DNA of 64,000 nucleotides from JAICJC01 sp963757605 (GCA_963757605.1 CAVWSF010000005.1:124001-188000); one strand, 5' to 3'; shown: positions 8,074-16,820, counted from the first letter of the stretch. The notes: generated from the sequence alone by a model not told the origin. Numbers and translations are program-made.

Positions 8074-9332
8074 CGGGCCGGCGTCAGGATCCCGGAGAGG
8101 TCGTTCTGGAGCCCGATCAGGAAGACGAGCACCATGAGCGCGATGCCGAGCACGGAAATCCGCTCGAACACGACCCTCGAGACCATCCGCCCGCGGATCT
8201 TCTCGAGCGCGATCAGGAAGATGTGCCCGCCGTCGAGCGGCAGGAACGGCAGCAGGTTGAAGATCGCGAGCGAGAGCGAGATGTAGGCCAGGAGCGTCAG
8301 GTAGAACGGCGTCCCCGCGTCGGCCGCGTCGGCGGAGTAGCGGACAATGCCCACCGTCGAGTGAAGCTGCGAGCGGCCCTGCGGCGTGACGACGTCGGCA
8401 AGCGCGGAGGCCGTCCCCGTCGTCAGATCCCACATGAACGACGCCGAGGCCACCGGCGCCTCGAAGAACGAGTAGTGCTTGAGCCCCGCCTGGAAGCTGA
8501 ACCCGAGCCGGTAGCTGCCGTCGATGATCTTCGTCCGCACGGGCCCGAGCACGATGCGGCGGCCGTTTCGCTCGACCGTCACCGTGATCTGGCGGCCGTG
8601 GCTCTGCTCGATCGCATCCCGCACCCGAAGCGGCGGCAGCGCGCGGCCGTCGACGGCGAGGAGCCTGTCAGACGGCTTGAGGCCGGCGTGGTCGGCGGGG
8701 CTGCCGGCGATCACGGCGGCGACGTCGCGCGAGAGCACCGAGCCGTCGGGGCGGCCGTGCACAGCCACGCCCCAGAGGATGAAGAAGCACGCGATCACGT
8801 TCGCGGCCGGTCCGGCGGCGATGACGGCCAGCCGGCGGGCGCGCGAGCAGCGCCAGTAGGCGCGCGGGTCGAGGTTCTCCTCGAGCCGGTCCATCGACCG
8901 CACCGCCCGCCGCTTCTGCAGCTCCGAGAGCGACTGCGCGGCCTGGTCGACCGCCGCCCGCAGGGCCGCAAGCGCGGCCAGGGCGGCGTCGTGGCGGCCC
9001 TGCGCGAGATGGCGGCGCACGTCGTCGAGCGCGACGCCGATCGCGGTCGCGTCGTCGTCGCTCAGGTCGTCCGCCCGCTCGAGCAGGTCCTCCACGTCGT
9101 AGAGGTCGCCCGGCTCGGGCCGGAGCATCCCGGGGATCTTCACGAACCCGCCGAGCGGGATCGCGCCGATGCCGTACTCCGTGTCGCCGTACTGGCGCTT
9201 CAGGATCGGCGGCGGGAACCCCAGGTAGAAGCGAAGCGCGCGCATCCCCGTCAGCTTGGCCGCCGTGAAGTGGCCCAGCTCGTGGACGGCGACGAGCACG
9301 AGCAGGCCCGCGATGGCGATGAAGACGCTCAA
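8070..9332 (-). CDS. rseP: Site-2 intramembrane metalloprotease RseP (RIP1) with a large insertion
   Basis: RseP cleaves membrane-bound anti-sigma factors and signal-peptide remnants. The 420-residue product starts with a membrane helix carrying HELGH (His17, Glu18, His21), has the GGFVKIPGM loop, a PDZ domain around 210-275 (VIAGSPADHAGLKPSDRLLA), and the second active-site motif FNLLPFLPLDGGH near 360. Between residues 70 and 157 it has an acidic, helical insertion of about 85 residues where most relatives have a short loop. TTG 9332 overlaps the dxr stop (TTGA). Confidence 0.93.
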   Translation of the reverse strand: MSVFIAIAGLLVLVAVHELGHFTAAKLTGMRALRFYLGFPPPILKRQYGDTEYGIGAIPLGGFVKIPGMLRPEPGDLYDVEDLLERADDLSDDDATAIGVALDDVRRHLAQGRHDAALAALAALRAAVDQAAQSLSELQKRRAVRSMDRLEENLDPRAYWRCSRARRLAVIAAGPAANVIACFFILWGVAVHGRPDGSVLSRDVAAVIAGSPADHAGLKPSDRLLAVDGRALPPLRVRDAIEQSHGRQITVTVERNGRRIVLGPVRTKIIDGSYRLGFSFQAGLKHYSFFEAPVASASFMWDLTTGTASALADVVTPQGRSQLHSTVGIVRYSADAADAGTPFYLTLLAYISLSLAIFNLLPFLPLDGGHIFLIALEKIRGRMVSRVVFERISVLGIALMVLVFLIGLQNDLSGILTPAR

Positions 9333-10477
9333 GCCGCGGCCGCCCCCGCCCCGGCCGCCGCCGCCCGCGCCCGGCGGTCGGCATCCAGCACCTGCTCCAG
9401 CGACTCGACCGGCTCGGCCGGGACGCGCGCCAGCGCCTCCTCGACCACCGCTGCGATGTCGAGGAAGCCGATGCGGCCCTCGAGGAAGGCGCCCACTGCC
9501 ACCTCGTTGGCAGCGTTCAAGACGCACGGCGCCGTCCCGCCGACCGCGCCGGCCTCGCGGGCCAGGGCCAGGCACCGGAACGTCTCCATGTCCACCGGCT
9601 CGAAGTCGAGGCTGAGCGGGCGCGTGAAGTCGAGCGCCCGGACGGACGTGGCCTCGCGGCCGGGATGCGTGAGCGCCCACGAGATGGGGACGCGCATGTC
9701 GGGCAGGCCGGCGTGTGCGAGCAGGGCGCCGTCGCGGAACCGCACCATGCCGTGGACGATCGACTGCGGGTGGACGACGACCTCGATCGCGTCGTAGGGG
9801 ATCGCGAACAGGTGGTGGGCCTCGATGACCTCGAGCCCCTTGTTCATGAGCGTCGCCGAGTCGATCGTGATCTTCGGCCCCATGCTCCAGGTGGGATGGG
9901 CCAGAGCGTCGGCGGGCGTCACGCCGGCCAGCTCGTCACGCCGGCGGCCCCGGAACGGCCCGCCCGAGGCCGTCACGACGAGCCCGGTGACCGCCCCCGG
10001 CGCGGCGCCCGCGAGGCACTGGGCAAGCGCCGAGTGCTCGCTGTCGACGGGCAGGAGCAGCCGTCCGCTCGCCCGCTGGGCCGCGAGCACCAGCTCGCCG
10101 CCTGCGACGAGGCTCTCCTTGTTGGCGAGCGCGACGTCGGCGCCGGCCGCGAAGGCGGCAAGCGTGGCCCGCAGACCAGCCGCACCGACGATCGCGTTCA
10201 GGACGAGATCGGCCTCGCTCGCGGCGATCAGCTCCTCGACGCCGTCCGGGCCGGCGAGGACGGCCACGCCGCCCAGTTCGCCCGGCGCGCGGGCGGCCGC
10301 GTCGGGGTCGGAGAGGGCGAGGTGGCGGGCGCCGGTCTGGCGCGCGGCGGCGGCGAGCCCCTCCGCGTCGCGGTGGGCCGAGAGCGCGCACACCTCGAAG
10401 CCGGGATTGGCCGCGATCACCTCGAGCGCTTGTACGCCGATCGAGCCGGTCGCTCCCAGGACGGCGACGGATCTCAT
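9329..10477 (-). CDS. dxr: 1-deoxy-D-xylulose 5-phosphate reductoisomerase
   Basis: Dxr makes methylerythritol phosphate, the first committed MEP intermediate, using NADPH. The 382-residue product begins with the nucleotide-binding GATGSIG, has ANKESLVAGGELV, PVDSEHSA and the substrate loop PTWSMGPKITIDSATLMNKG, then the C-terminal bundle. ATG 10477 is preceded by TACACT at 10484-10489, 6 nt away, so this is probably the promoter of the dxr-rseP-ispG operon. The tail ends in an Ala/Gly-rich run of no known role. Confidence 0.97.
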   Translation of the reverse strand: MRSVAVLGATGSIGVQALEVIAANPGFEVCALSAHRDAEGLAAAARQTGARHLALSDPDAAARAPGELGGVAVLAGPDGVEELIAASEADLVLNAIVGAAGLRATLAAFAAGADVALANKESLVAGGELVLAAQRASGRLLLPVDSEHSALAQCLAGAAPGAVTGLVVTASGGPFRGRRRDELAGVTPADALAHPTWSMGPKITIDSATLMNKGLEVIEAHHLFAIPYDAIEVVVHPQSIVHGMVRFRDGALLAHAGLPDMRVPISWALTHPGREATSVRALDFTRPLSLDFEPVDMETFRCLALAREAGAVGGTAPCVLNAANEVAVGAFLEGRIGFLDIAAVVEEALARVPAEPVESLEQVLDADRRARAAAAGAGAAAA

Positions 10478-10511
10478 GCGGCCAGTGTAGTTGCGCCCCC
10501 TTGGCGCGCCG

Positions 10512-10841
10512 TTACGCCAGAGCGCCGATGTCGGTCGGCAGGTCGCGGCGACGCTCGAGCGGCAGCTCCCGCATGACATGGCCGCCGACGACGTCGACGA
10601 CGAACCCACGCCCTTCCTCGAGCCCCTGGTCGGGATCGGAGAGGAAGCCAAGCGCGTGGTAGCGGCCGCCGGAGTCGCCCTGGAGCCGGTTTCCGAACCA
10701 CGCCACCTCGATAGCGGCCAGGCGCGGATGGCGGCCACAGACCACGGCGACCGCCCGCTCCATGCGGGCGCCGGCCATCTCCTGCTCGACTCGCAGGAAC
10801 GGCACGATCCGCGATGCGGCGGAGCGGCGCTGCTCGGTCAT
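10512..10841 (-). CDS. Hypothetical 109-residue protein upstream of dxr
   Basis: No family is recognised. The protein runs MTEQRRSAASRIVPFLRVEQ, then a central AIEVAWFGNRLQGDSGGRYH block and a FVVDVVGGHVMRELPLERRR end, and looks like a small soluble alpha/beta protein. ATG 10841 is preceded by TACCAT at 10849-10854, 7 nt upstream, supporting this start over the stop-free extension further upstream. It ends 34 nt before dxr, with dxr having its own hexamer. Codon use resembles the neighbours. Confidence 0.62.
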   Translation of the reverse strand: MTEQRRSAASRIVPFLRVEQEMAGARMERAVAVVCGRHPRLAAIEVAWFGNRLQGDSGGRYHALGFLSDPDQGLEEGRGFVVDVVGGHVMRELPLERRRDLPTDIGALA

Positions 10842-10863
10842 CTTGTGAATGGTAGGCCCAACC

Positions 10864-10957
10864 CGTGGGGGAACCCAGGGTTCCCCCACGAGCCCCTCCC
10901 TAAGGGCTGGCGACGTGTCGGCCCTGCTCCGGCGAAGAACGCGGTCTTCGCCGGAGC
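10864..10957. repeat. Two adjacent perfect palindromes
   Basis: The first, at 10864-10890, has 13-bp arms (CGTGGGGGAACCC and its complement) around a single A. The second has arms at 10926-10938 and 10945-10957 (GCTCCGGCGAAGA and its complement) around ACGCGG. Both lie between the 109-residue gene and an upstream gene remnant, inside the longest gap (10842-11404) between confident genes. They could act as a terminator pair or be repeat-family members; neither has a T tract. Confidence 0.6.
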
Positions 10958-10989
10958 CGCCACTGTCGTGTGCACTGCAGCCCCCGCGA

Positions 10990-11333
10990 CGCCGGACAAC
11001 CTCGCTTCTGCTGACCACGAGGACTCGGTCGCTCGCCGGGTCGTACCGCATGTCGGCAGGAGGCCGATCTCCGGGAGAGCTCTCGATGCCAAGACAGACT
11101 GGCCTGCCAACTGCGCGCCCGACGGCTTGCATGAACAGGCAGACGACATCGAGCGCGTTCTGGTCGACGATCTGCCTTGGATCAAAGTCGAACTCGATCT
11201 CATCCGCGTCGAAGAAGTGGGAGTTGGCATACAGGGTGGGCGTGAGGCTGACGCGCCACGCCGGAGTGCCAGCGTCGAGCCACTCTGAATCAGGTGGACC
11301 AGGTCCCGATGTTTCATCCGTGAAACAGAGGGA
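10990..11333 (-). pseudogene. Gene remnant of unknown family without a start codon
   Basis: On the minus strand a stop-free frame beginning after TGA at 11334-11336 encodes a convincing protein segment: SEWLDAGTPAWRVSLTPTLY, ANSHFFDADEIEFDFDPRQI, then VDQNALDVVCLFMQAVGRAV and PPADMRYDPASDRVLVV. Its composition (Asp, Glu, Phe, Asn and Tyr with GC-rich third positions) is unlike a shadow frame. There is no ATG, GTG or TTG before this segment; the first ATG is at 11132. Repeats abut both sides. I read it as a truncated gene; an intact gene with a non-standard or mis-sequenced start is the alternative. Confidence 0.45.
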
Positions 11334-11394
11334 TCAGGTCCCGGTGTTTCACGCGCACCCCATGGGGCCCTGGCCCCGTCCGGGGCCAGGCCCC
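11301..11394. repeat. Direct repeats followed by a GGGGCC hairpin
   Basis: AGGTCCCGATGTTTCA at 11301-11316 recurs with one change at 11336-11351. The first copy is followed by an inverted GTTTCA/TGAAAC pair. At 11364-11394 a hairpin (GGGGCCCTGGCCCC against GGGGCCAGGCCCC) shares its CCCCATGG flank and overall design with that at 2047-2076. It lies 10 nt past the cdsA stop and may end the rpsB-cdsA operon. Confidence 0.6.
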
Positions 11395-11404
11395 GGTGGT
11401 TCGC

Positions 11405-12220
11405 TCAGGCGCGGCCGATGGCCAGGGCGAGGAAGTAGGCCGCGGGCGCCGCCAGCAGGATGGCGTCCGACCGGTCGAGCATGCCGCCGTGGCCGCCCAG
11501 CAGGCGGCCGGTGTCCTTCACGCCCATGTCGCGCTTCACGTAGCTCTCGAGCAGGTCGCCGATTGGCGCGGCGAGCGCGATCGCGACCCCGAACTCAAGC
11601 GCGTGCAGCGTCGAGAGCGGGTCGCCGTGCGGCTCGCGGTAGAGCGTGAAGAAGACCGCCGCGGTGCCGGCGACCAGGCCTGCCAGGAACCCCTCGATCG
11701 TCTTCGCGGGCGAGATCTCAGCCGCGAGGAGCCGGCGCCCGAAGAGCCGCCCGATCGCATACGCGGCGACGTCGGAGGCCCACACGCCGAGCAGGACCGC
11801 CAGCAGGAGCTCCTTGCCGAGGCCGTGCTGGCCGGGGAGGTCGCGCACGGCGACGAGGAAGGCGAACCCGAGGCCGATCCAGACCGCGCCGAAGGCCGTC
11901 GCGCCGAGCTGGACCACGGCCGGCTGGCGCACCTCGGCCACGGCCGAGAGCCAGAACGAGAGGACGAGCATCGCCACCAACGGCCCTGCCGCCCACGCCA
12001 CGCCGCCCTGGTGGACGGCCACGATCGACGCCAGCACGGCCGCGAACCCGGCCGGGACGAGCGGGCGCAGGTCGCGCACCATCGCGTAGAACTCGTGCAG
12101 CGCGATGACCGCCGCGACGGCGACGACCGCCACCAGGAGCCATCCGCCCTGGAGCACGGCGTAGATCGCCGCCACGCCCAGCGGCACGGCGATCACGATG
12201 CGCGATGCGAGGTTGCTCAC
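11405..12220 (-). CDS. cdsA: Phosphatidate cytidylyltransferase
   Basis: CdsA makes CDP-diacylglycerol from phosphatidate and CTP, the branch point of phospholipid synthesis. The 271-residue product is a multi-pass membrane protein (about eight hydrophobic segments) with the CDP-DAG synthase region SPAKTIEGFLAGLVAGT and the signature KRDMGVKDTGRLLGGHGGML followed by DRSDA. GTG 12220 overlaps the uppS stop (GTGA). It is the last gene of the rpsB operon. Confidence 0.95.
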   Translation of the reverse strand: MSNLASRIVIAVPLGVAAIYAVLQGGWLLVAVVAVAAVIALHEFYAMVRDLRPLVPAGFAAVLASIVAVHQGGVAWAAGPLVAMLVLSFWLSAVAEVRQPAVVQLGATAFGAVWIGLGFAFLVAVRDLPGQHGLGKELLLAVLLGVWASDVAAYAIGRLFGRRLLAAEISPAKTIEGFLAGLVAGTAAVFFTLYREPHGDPLSTLHALEFGVAIALAAPIGDLLESYVKRDMGVKDTGRLLGGHGGMLDRSDAILLAAPAAYFLALAIGRA

Positions 12221-12978
12221 CGCACCCCGAACCGGCGCCGGCGCTGGGCATACGCCCGCAGCGCTGCCGCCAGGTCCTCCGCCCCGAAGTCGGGCCACAG
12301 GGTCGGGACGAACTCGAGCTCCGCATACGCCGACTGCCAGAGCAGGAAGTTCGAGACGCGCACCTCGCCCGACGTCCGGATGACGAGGTCGGGGTCGGGC
12401 ATCTCGGGAGCGTACAGGTGCGAGCGCACGGCGTCCTCGTCGATCGCCGCGGCCGCGGTCCCGGCCTCGACCAGAGCGCGCACGGCACCCACGATCTCGT
12501 CGCGCGAGCCGTAGTCGAACGCCACCCACAGGTCGAGCCGGGTGTTCCTTTCGGTGCGGGCTTCCATGTCCTCCATCAGCGTCAGAAGGCTCTGCGGGCA
12601 GCGGTCGCGGCGCCCGACGAACCGCACATGGACGCCCTGGCGGTGGAGGTCCGGGAACTCGCGCTCGATCGTCTCGGCGAAGAGTGTCATGAGCCCCTCG
12701 ACCTCCGCCTGCGGCCGGCCCCAGTTCTCCGTCGAGAACGCGTAGACCGCGAGGCTGCGGACGCCGAGGTCGGGCGCTGCCTCGACGGTGCGCTTGAGCG
12801 CCCGCGTCCCGGCCCGGTGCCCGGCGAGGAGCGGCAGGCCGCGGCGGGAGGCCCACCTGCCGTTGCCGTCCATGATGATCGCGACGTGCCGCGCCGTCTC
12901 GGCGGGGACGGGCTCGGCACCGGGCGAGGCCCGCCGGAGGCCCAGAAAGGCCCGGAGGAGCCCGACGTACCGGCGCAA
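12217..12978 (-). CDS. uppS: Isoprenyl (undecaprenyl) diphosphate synthase
   Basis: UppS extends farnesyl diphosphate with cis-isoprene units to make the lipid carrier for cell-wall synthesis. The 253-residue product has HVAIIMDGNGRWA with catalytic Asp37, YAFSTENWGRP, and the C-terminal IRTSGEVRVSNFLLWQSAYA block. The start appears to be TTG 12978, which directly follows the frr stop. It lies beside cdsA and frr as in many bacteria. Confidence 0.95.
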   Translation of the reverse strand: MRRYVGLLRAFLGLRRASPGAEPVPAETARHVAIIMDGNGRWASRRGLPLLAGHRAGTRALKRTVEAAPDLGVRSLAVYAFSTENWGRPQAEVEGLMTLFAETIEREFPDLHRQGVHVRFVGRRDRCPQSLLTLMEDMEARTERNTRLDLWVAFDYGSRDEIVGAVRALVEAGTAAAAIDEDAVRSHLYAPEMPDPDLVIRTSGEVRVSNFLLWQSAYAELEFVPTLWPDFGAEDLAAALRAYAQRRRRFGVR

Positions 12979-13536
12979 TCAGACTTCCATGATCTCGGCC
13001 TCTTTGGCCTTGAGCGCGGTGTCGATCCGCTGGACGTGCTCGTCGGTGACCTTCTGCAGCCGGTCCTCTGCCCGGTGCACGTCGTCGGCGCCCGCGTCGC
13101 CGTCCTGCTCCAGCTTCTTCAGGTTGTGAACCGCGTCGCGGCGCACGTTGCGGGCCGCCACCCGGCCCTCCTCGGCCATGTGCCGCACCTGCTTCACGAG
13201 CTCCTTGCGCCGCTCCTCGGTGAGCTGCGGGATCGGGAGCCGGATGATCTGGCCGTCGTTCGACGGCGTGAGCCCGAGGTCGGACTCCTGGATGGCCCGC
13301 TCGATGTCCTTCATGATGCTCTTGTCGAACGGCGTGATCGTGAGGAGCCGCGGCTCCGGGACGGAGATCGTCGCGAGCTGGTTCACGGGCATCTTGGTGC
13401 CGTAGGCGCTGACCTGGATCCGGTCGAGGAGCGCCGCCGAGGCCCGGCCCGTCCGGATCGTCGTGAACTCGTGCTTCGCCGTCTCGACGCTCTTGTCCAT
13501 CCGCCGTGAGGCGTCGGTCAGCACATCGTCGATCAT
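12979..13536 (-). CDS. frr: Ribosome recycling factor
   Basis: RRF splits post-termination ribosomes together with EF-G. The 185-residue product has the expected length and motifs (TIRTGRASAALLDRIQV, ISVPEPRLLTITPFDKS, IRLPIPQLTEERRKELVKQV). It begins ATG 13536, overlapping the pyrH stop by 4 nt, and ends right before uppS. Confidence 0.97.
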   Translation of the reverse strand: MIDDVLTDASRRMDKSVETAKHEFTTIRTGRASAALLDRIQVSAYGTKMPVNQLATISVPEPRLLTITPFDKSIMKDIERAIQESDLGLTPSNDGQIIRLPIPQLTEERRKELVKQVRHMAEEGRVAARNVRRDAVHNLKKLEQDGDAGADDVHRAEDRLQKVTDEHVQRIDTALKAKEAEIMEV

Positions 13537-14288
13537 CTCGCCACCTCCGCTGGCACCTGCGCCTGGATCACCGTGCCGATGCGCTCGCCGCGCACGACCC
13601 GCTCGATGTTGGACTCGTCGTCGAGGTTGAACACATGCAGTGGGAGCCGATTATCCATGCACAGCGAGAGCGCCGTCGTGTCCATCACCTTGAGGCTGCG
13701 CTCGATCGCCTCGAGATGCGTGAGCTCGGGGATGAGGCGGGCGCCGGGCGTCGTGCGCGGGTCGGCGTCGAGCACGCCCTCCACGCCGTTCTTGCCCATC
13801 AGGATCGCCTCGGCGCCGATCTCGAGGGCCCGCAGCGCCGCGGCCGTGTCGGTCGTGAAGAACGGGTTCCCCGTCCCCGCCGCGAAGATGACGATCCGGC
13901 CCTTCTCGAGGTGGCGGATCGCACGGCGGCGGATGTACGGCTCCGCGACCTGCGAGACCGTGATCGCCGACAGCACCCGTGTCGGCAGGCCGAGCTGCTC
14001 GAGCGCATCCGAGATCGTGAGCGCGTTCAGGAGCGTCGCCAGCATGCCGGCGTAGTCGGCGGTGGCGCGGTCCATCCCCTTCGCGGCCTCGCTCGTGCCG
14101 CGCAGGATGTTGCCGCCGCCCACGACGATGGCCTGCTGGGCGCCCAGCTCGTGCACGTCGCGAACGGCCCGCGCGATCGCGGCGATCCTGGCCGGGTCCT
14201 GCCCGTACTCCCGCTCGCCCATGAGGGCCTCGCCGGAGAGCTTGAGCAGAACGCGCCGAAAGGCGGCGCCGTCCTCGGCGGCGCTCAC
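13533..14288 (-). CDS. pyrH: UMP kinase
   Basis: PyrH phosphorylates UMP to UDP. The 251-residue product has the amino-acid-kinase fold: VLLKLSGEALMG, VVGGGNILRG, FAAGTGNPFFTTDTAAALRA and the KVMDTTALSLCMDN helix. GTG 14288 overlaps the tsf stop (GTGA). Its place between tsf and frr is the usual bacterial order. Confidence 0.96.
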   Translation of the reverse strand: MSAAEDGAAFRRVLLKLSGEALMGEREYGQDPARIAAIARAVRDVHELGAQQAIVVGGGNILRGTSEAAKGMDRATADYAGMLATLLNALTISDALEQLGLPTRVLSAITVSQVAEPYIRRRAIRHLEKGRIVIFAAGTGNPFFTTDTAAALRALEIGAEAILMGKNGVEGVLDADPRTTPGARLIPELTHLEAIERSLKVMDTTALSLCMDNRLPLHVFNLDDESNIERVVRGERIGTVIQAQVPAEVAR

Positions 14289-14905
14289 TCCGCGCCCACC
14301 TCGAAGCGCGCGAACCGCTTGACCTGGATGTTCTCGCCGATGGTGCCCGAGAGCTCGGCCCGCAGCGTCTCGATCGTCTTGCCGTCGTCCTCGGGCCGGA
14401 TCGAGGCCTGGTTCAGGAGCACGTAGTCCGTGAGCGACTTCTTCCACATGCCCTCGGCGATCTGGTCGAGCATCTTCTCGGGCTTGCCGTCGGTGGCCGC
14501 CTTCGCGCGGAAGATCTCGAGCTCCCCGGACTTGAAGTCCTCTGAGATCTCGTCCTCGGAGACGAAGCGCAGGTCGCGGCCGGCGGCGATCTGGAGCGCC
14601 ACCTTCTTGGCGAACGCCTGGAAGTTGTCGTTGCGCGCCACGAAGTCGGTCTCACACCCCACCTCGACCATGGCGCCGATCTTGCCGCCGGCGTGGATGT
14701 AGGTCTCGATCACGCCCTCGCCCGTGCCACGTCCGGCGCGCTTCCCGGCCTGGGCGATGCCCTTCTCGCGCAGGAGCCGGACCGCGGCATCCATGTCGCC
14801 GCCGGTCTCCTCGAGGGCCCGCTTGCAGTCCATCATCCCGGCCTGCGTGCTCTCGCGGAGCTGCTTGACCTCGGCCGCGGTCGGCGTGTAGGTCACGTCA
14901 CTCAT
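14285..14905 (-). CDS. tsf: Elongation factor Ts
   Basis: EF-Ts exchanges GDP for GTP on EF-Tu. The 206-residue product has the N-terminal UBA-like part (VKQLRESTQAGMMDCKRALE), the core EVGCETDFVARNDNFQ, and a shortened second half, giving the compact form known from Thermus and many Actinobacteria. ATG 14905 lies inside the end of rpsB (8-nt overlap). Confidence 0.96.
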   Translation of the reverse strand: MSDVTYTPTAAEVKQLRESTQAGMMDCKRALEETGGDMDAAVRLLREKGIAQAGKRAGRGTGEGVIETYIHAGGKIGAMVEVGCETDFVARNDNFQAFAKKVALQIAAGRDLRFVSEDEISEDFKSGELEIFRAKAATDGKPEKMLDQIAEGMWKKSLTDYVLLNQASIRPEDDGKTIETLRAELSGTIGENIQVKRFARFEVGAE

Positions 14906-15794
14906 CCTTCGCCTCGCTTGCGGTCTTGGCCTCCTCTGCCGCGGGCGCCGCGGCCTCCGACTCCGCCGCGGGGTCCGGCTCGGCTGGGGCTTCGGGCTCG
15001 GCCGCGGCCTGCGGCTCCGCAGCGGGCTCGGCACCGGTCTCGTCGGCGGCGGCCTCCCCGTCGGGCGCCTCGGCGTCGCCGTTCTCCGACACGAAGTCCG
15101 ACACCTTGACGCCCCGGTTCCTGCCCTCGGCGACGCCGTCGGCCAGGACGCGCATGATGAGCGCCGAGGCACGGATCGCATCGTCGTTCCCGGGGATCAC
15201 GAAGTCGGCGTCGTCGGGGTCGCAGTTCGTGTCGACGAGGCCGATCACCGGGATGTTCAGGCGGCGCGCCTCGCGCACGGCGAGGGCCTCCTTCTTCATG
15301 TCGATCACCACGACGGCGTCGGGCAGCTTGCGCGTGTCGGCGACGCCGCCCAGGTTCGCCTCGAGCTTCTCGAGCTCGGCGAGCGTCGACTGGCGCTCCT
15401 TCGGCGGCAGCAGGTCGAGCTGGCCGTCCGTCTTCTGCCGGCGCAGCTCGTGCAGGAGCACGATCCGCTCCTGGATGGTGCGGTAGTTCGTGAGCAGGCC
15501 GCCCAGCCAGCGATGGTTCACGTAGGGCATCGCAACCCGGCGGGCGTGCTCCTCCACCGCGTCCTGGCACTGCTTCTTGGTGCCGACGAAGAGCACGGTG
15601 CCGCTGCGCTCCCCGATGTTCGACAGGTAGCGGTAGGCGTCGTTCAGAAGCTCCATCGTCTGCTGGAGATCGATGATGTAGATGCCGCCGCGCTCGCCGA
15701 AGATGAACCGCCGCATCTTGGGGTTCCAGCGGCGGGTCTGGTGGCCGAAGTGGACGCCGGCCTCCAGCAGCTCCCGCATGGTGACTGCGGACAC
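14898..15794 (-). CDS. rpsB: 30S ribosomal protein S2 with a long acidic tail
   Basis: S2 belongs to the small ribosomal subunit. The first 230 residues are typical (LLEAGVHFGHQTRRWNPKMR, VGTKKQCQDAVEEHARR, NHRWLGGLLTN). Residues from about 237 to 298 form a low-complexity Ala/Glu/Pro tail. An AGGAGG site 7 nt before GTG 15794 supports that start over the in-frame ATG five codons later. It heads the rpsB-tsf-pyrH-frr-uppS-cdsA operon. Confidence 0.97.
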   Translation of the reverse strand: MSAVTMRELLEAGVHFGHQTRRWNPKMRRFIFGERGGIYIIDLQQTMELLNDAYRYLSNIGERSGTVLFVGTKKQCQDAVEEHARRVAMPYVNHRWLGGLLTNYRTIQERIVLLHELRRQKTDGQLDLLPPKERQSTLAELEKLEANLGGVADTRKLPDAVVVIDMKKEALAVREARRLNIPVIGLVDTNCDPDDADFVIPGNDDAIRASALIMRVLADGVAEGRNRGVKVSDFVSENGDAEAPDGEAAADETGAEPAAEPQAAAEPEAPAEPDPAAESEAAAPAAEEAKTASEAKDE

Positions 15795-15929
15795 GCGCAC
15801 TCCTCCTGATCGGTTGGGTTGAACTTCCGACGGAGGCGCTCCGGAGCCCCGCGCCCTGCGGGACACCGCCGGCGCGCCGCATGCACCGCCGGGTCGAGGA
15901 TGGTCGAGAAACCGGCCGGATGATAGCCG
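15795..15929 (-). promoter_or_regulatory. rpsB leader with a strong Shine-Dalgarno site
   Basis: This 135-bp gap separates the rluD stop from rpsB. It carries AGGAGG at about 15802-15807 for rpsB and GC-rich self-complementary stretches further upstream. Unlike many genes here, rpsB seems to have a real 5' leader. S2-mediated feedback through the leader is known elsewhere but cannot be shown here. Confidence 0.45.
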
Positions 15930-16820
15930 CTACGCGGCTCTCGCCAGGCCGAGCGCCGCTTCGAGGTCGGGCGGAAGCGGCGCCGAGACGTCGATCTCCT
16001 CGCCCGTCCACGGGTGCGTGAAACGAAGCTCGGAGGCGTGCAGGAACTGGTGCTCGAGGCCGAGCTCCGGGCCGTGGCCGTACACCGGGTCGCCGACCAC
16101 CGGGTGGCCGATCGCCGCCAGGTGGACGCGGATCTGGTGTGTGCGGCCGGTCTCGAGCTCGACGCGAAGGAGCGAGCGCTCGGAGAGGGCCTCAAGGAGC
16201 TCGAAGCGGGTCACCGCGTCACGCGGGTTGTCGGTGTCGAGCGACTGGCGCACCGGATCGCGGCGGTCGCGCCCGATCGGGGCCTCGATCCGCCCAGTGC
16301 GCGACGGCGGCCGGCCGCGCACGAGCGCCGTGTAGGTACGCCGGATGCGGCGGCGGCGAAGCTGGGCCTGAAGCCGGCGCAGCGTCTCCTCGTCGCGCGC
16401 GACGAGCAGGAGGCCGGACGTGTCGCGGTCGAGCCGGTGGACGATCCCGGCCCGGCCGGGCGGGCCGCCGCCGGCGCGGCCCGCGAGCGCAGCGGCCAGC
16501 GTGGGGCCGCTGTGGCCGGGTACCGCGTGCACGAGGAGGCCCGCCGGCTTCACGACCACCAGCAGGCGCTCGTCGGCGTGCACGACCTCCACCTCCTCGT
16601 CCGGGAGCGGCGCCTGCACGGGCTCGGGGACCGTGAGCACGACCACCGCGCCGGCGGTCACCCGGTGGGCGCGCGGCCGCACCTCGCCGTCCACGACGAC
16701 CGCCCCGGCGTCGATCAGGCGCGCGGCGGCCGCGCGCGAGCCGACCGGGGAGTGCTCGGCCACAAACCGGTCGAGCCGCTCGCCGCCCGCCTCGCGGGGG
16801 ACGACCAGTTCAACTGTCAC
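15930..16820 (-). CDS. rluD: 23S rRNA pseudouridine synthase, RluD/RluA family
   Basis: The enzyme makes pseudouridines in 23S rRNA. The 296-residue product has an S4 domain in the first 70 residues (ERLDRFVAEHSPVGSRAAAA), the catalytic motif GIVHRLDRDTSGLLLVARD, and the downstream block ETGRTHQIRVHLAAIGHPVV. GTG 16820 overlaps the lspA stop (GTGA), the common lspA-rluD pairing. Confidence 0.95.
   Translation of the reverse strand: MTVELVVPREAGGERLDRFVAEHSPVGSRAAAARLIDAGAVVVDGEVRPRAHRVTAGAVVVLTVPEPVQAPLPDEEVEVVHADERLLVVVKPAGLLVHAVPGHSGPTLAAALAGRAGGGPPGRAGIVHRLDRDTSGLLLVARDEETLRRLQAQLRRRRIRRTYTALVRGRPPSRTGRIEAPIGRDRRDPVRQSLDTDNPRDAVTRFELLEALSERSLLRVELETGRTHQIRVHLAAIGHPVVGDPVYGHGPELGLEHQFLHASELRFTHPWTGEEIDVSAPLPPDLEAALGLARAA

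Noticed and set aside
10838..11317. A 159-codon leftward frame beginning MKHRDLVHL
   Set aside because: It is Ser/Arg/Thr/Pro-rich and out of phase with the convincing coding remnant in the neighbouring frame.
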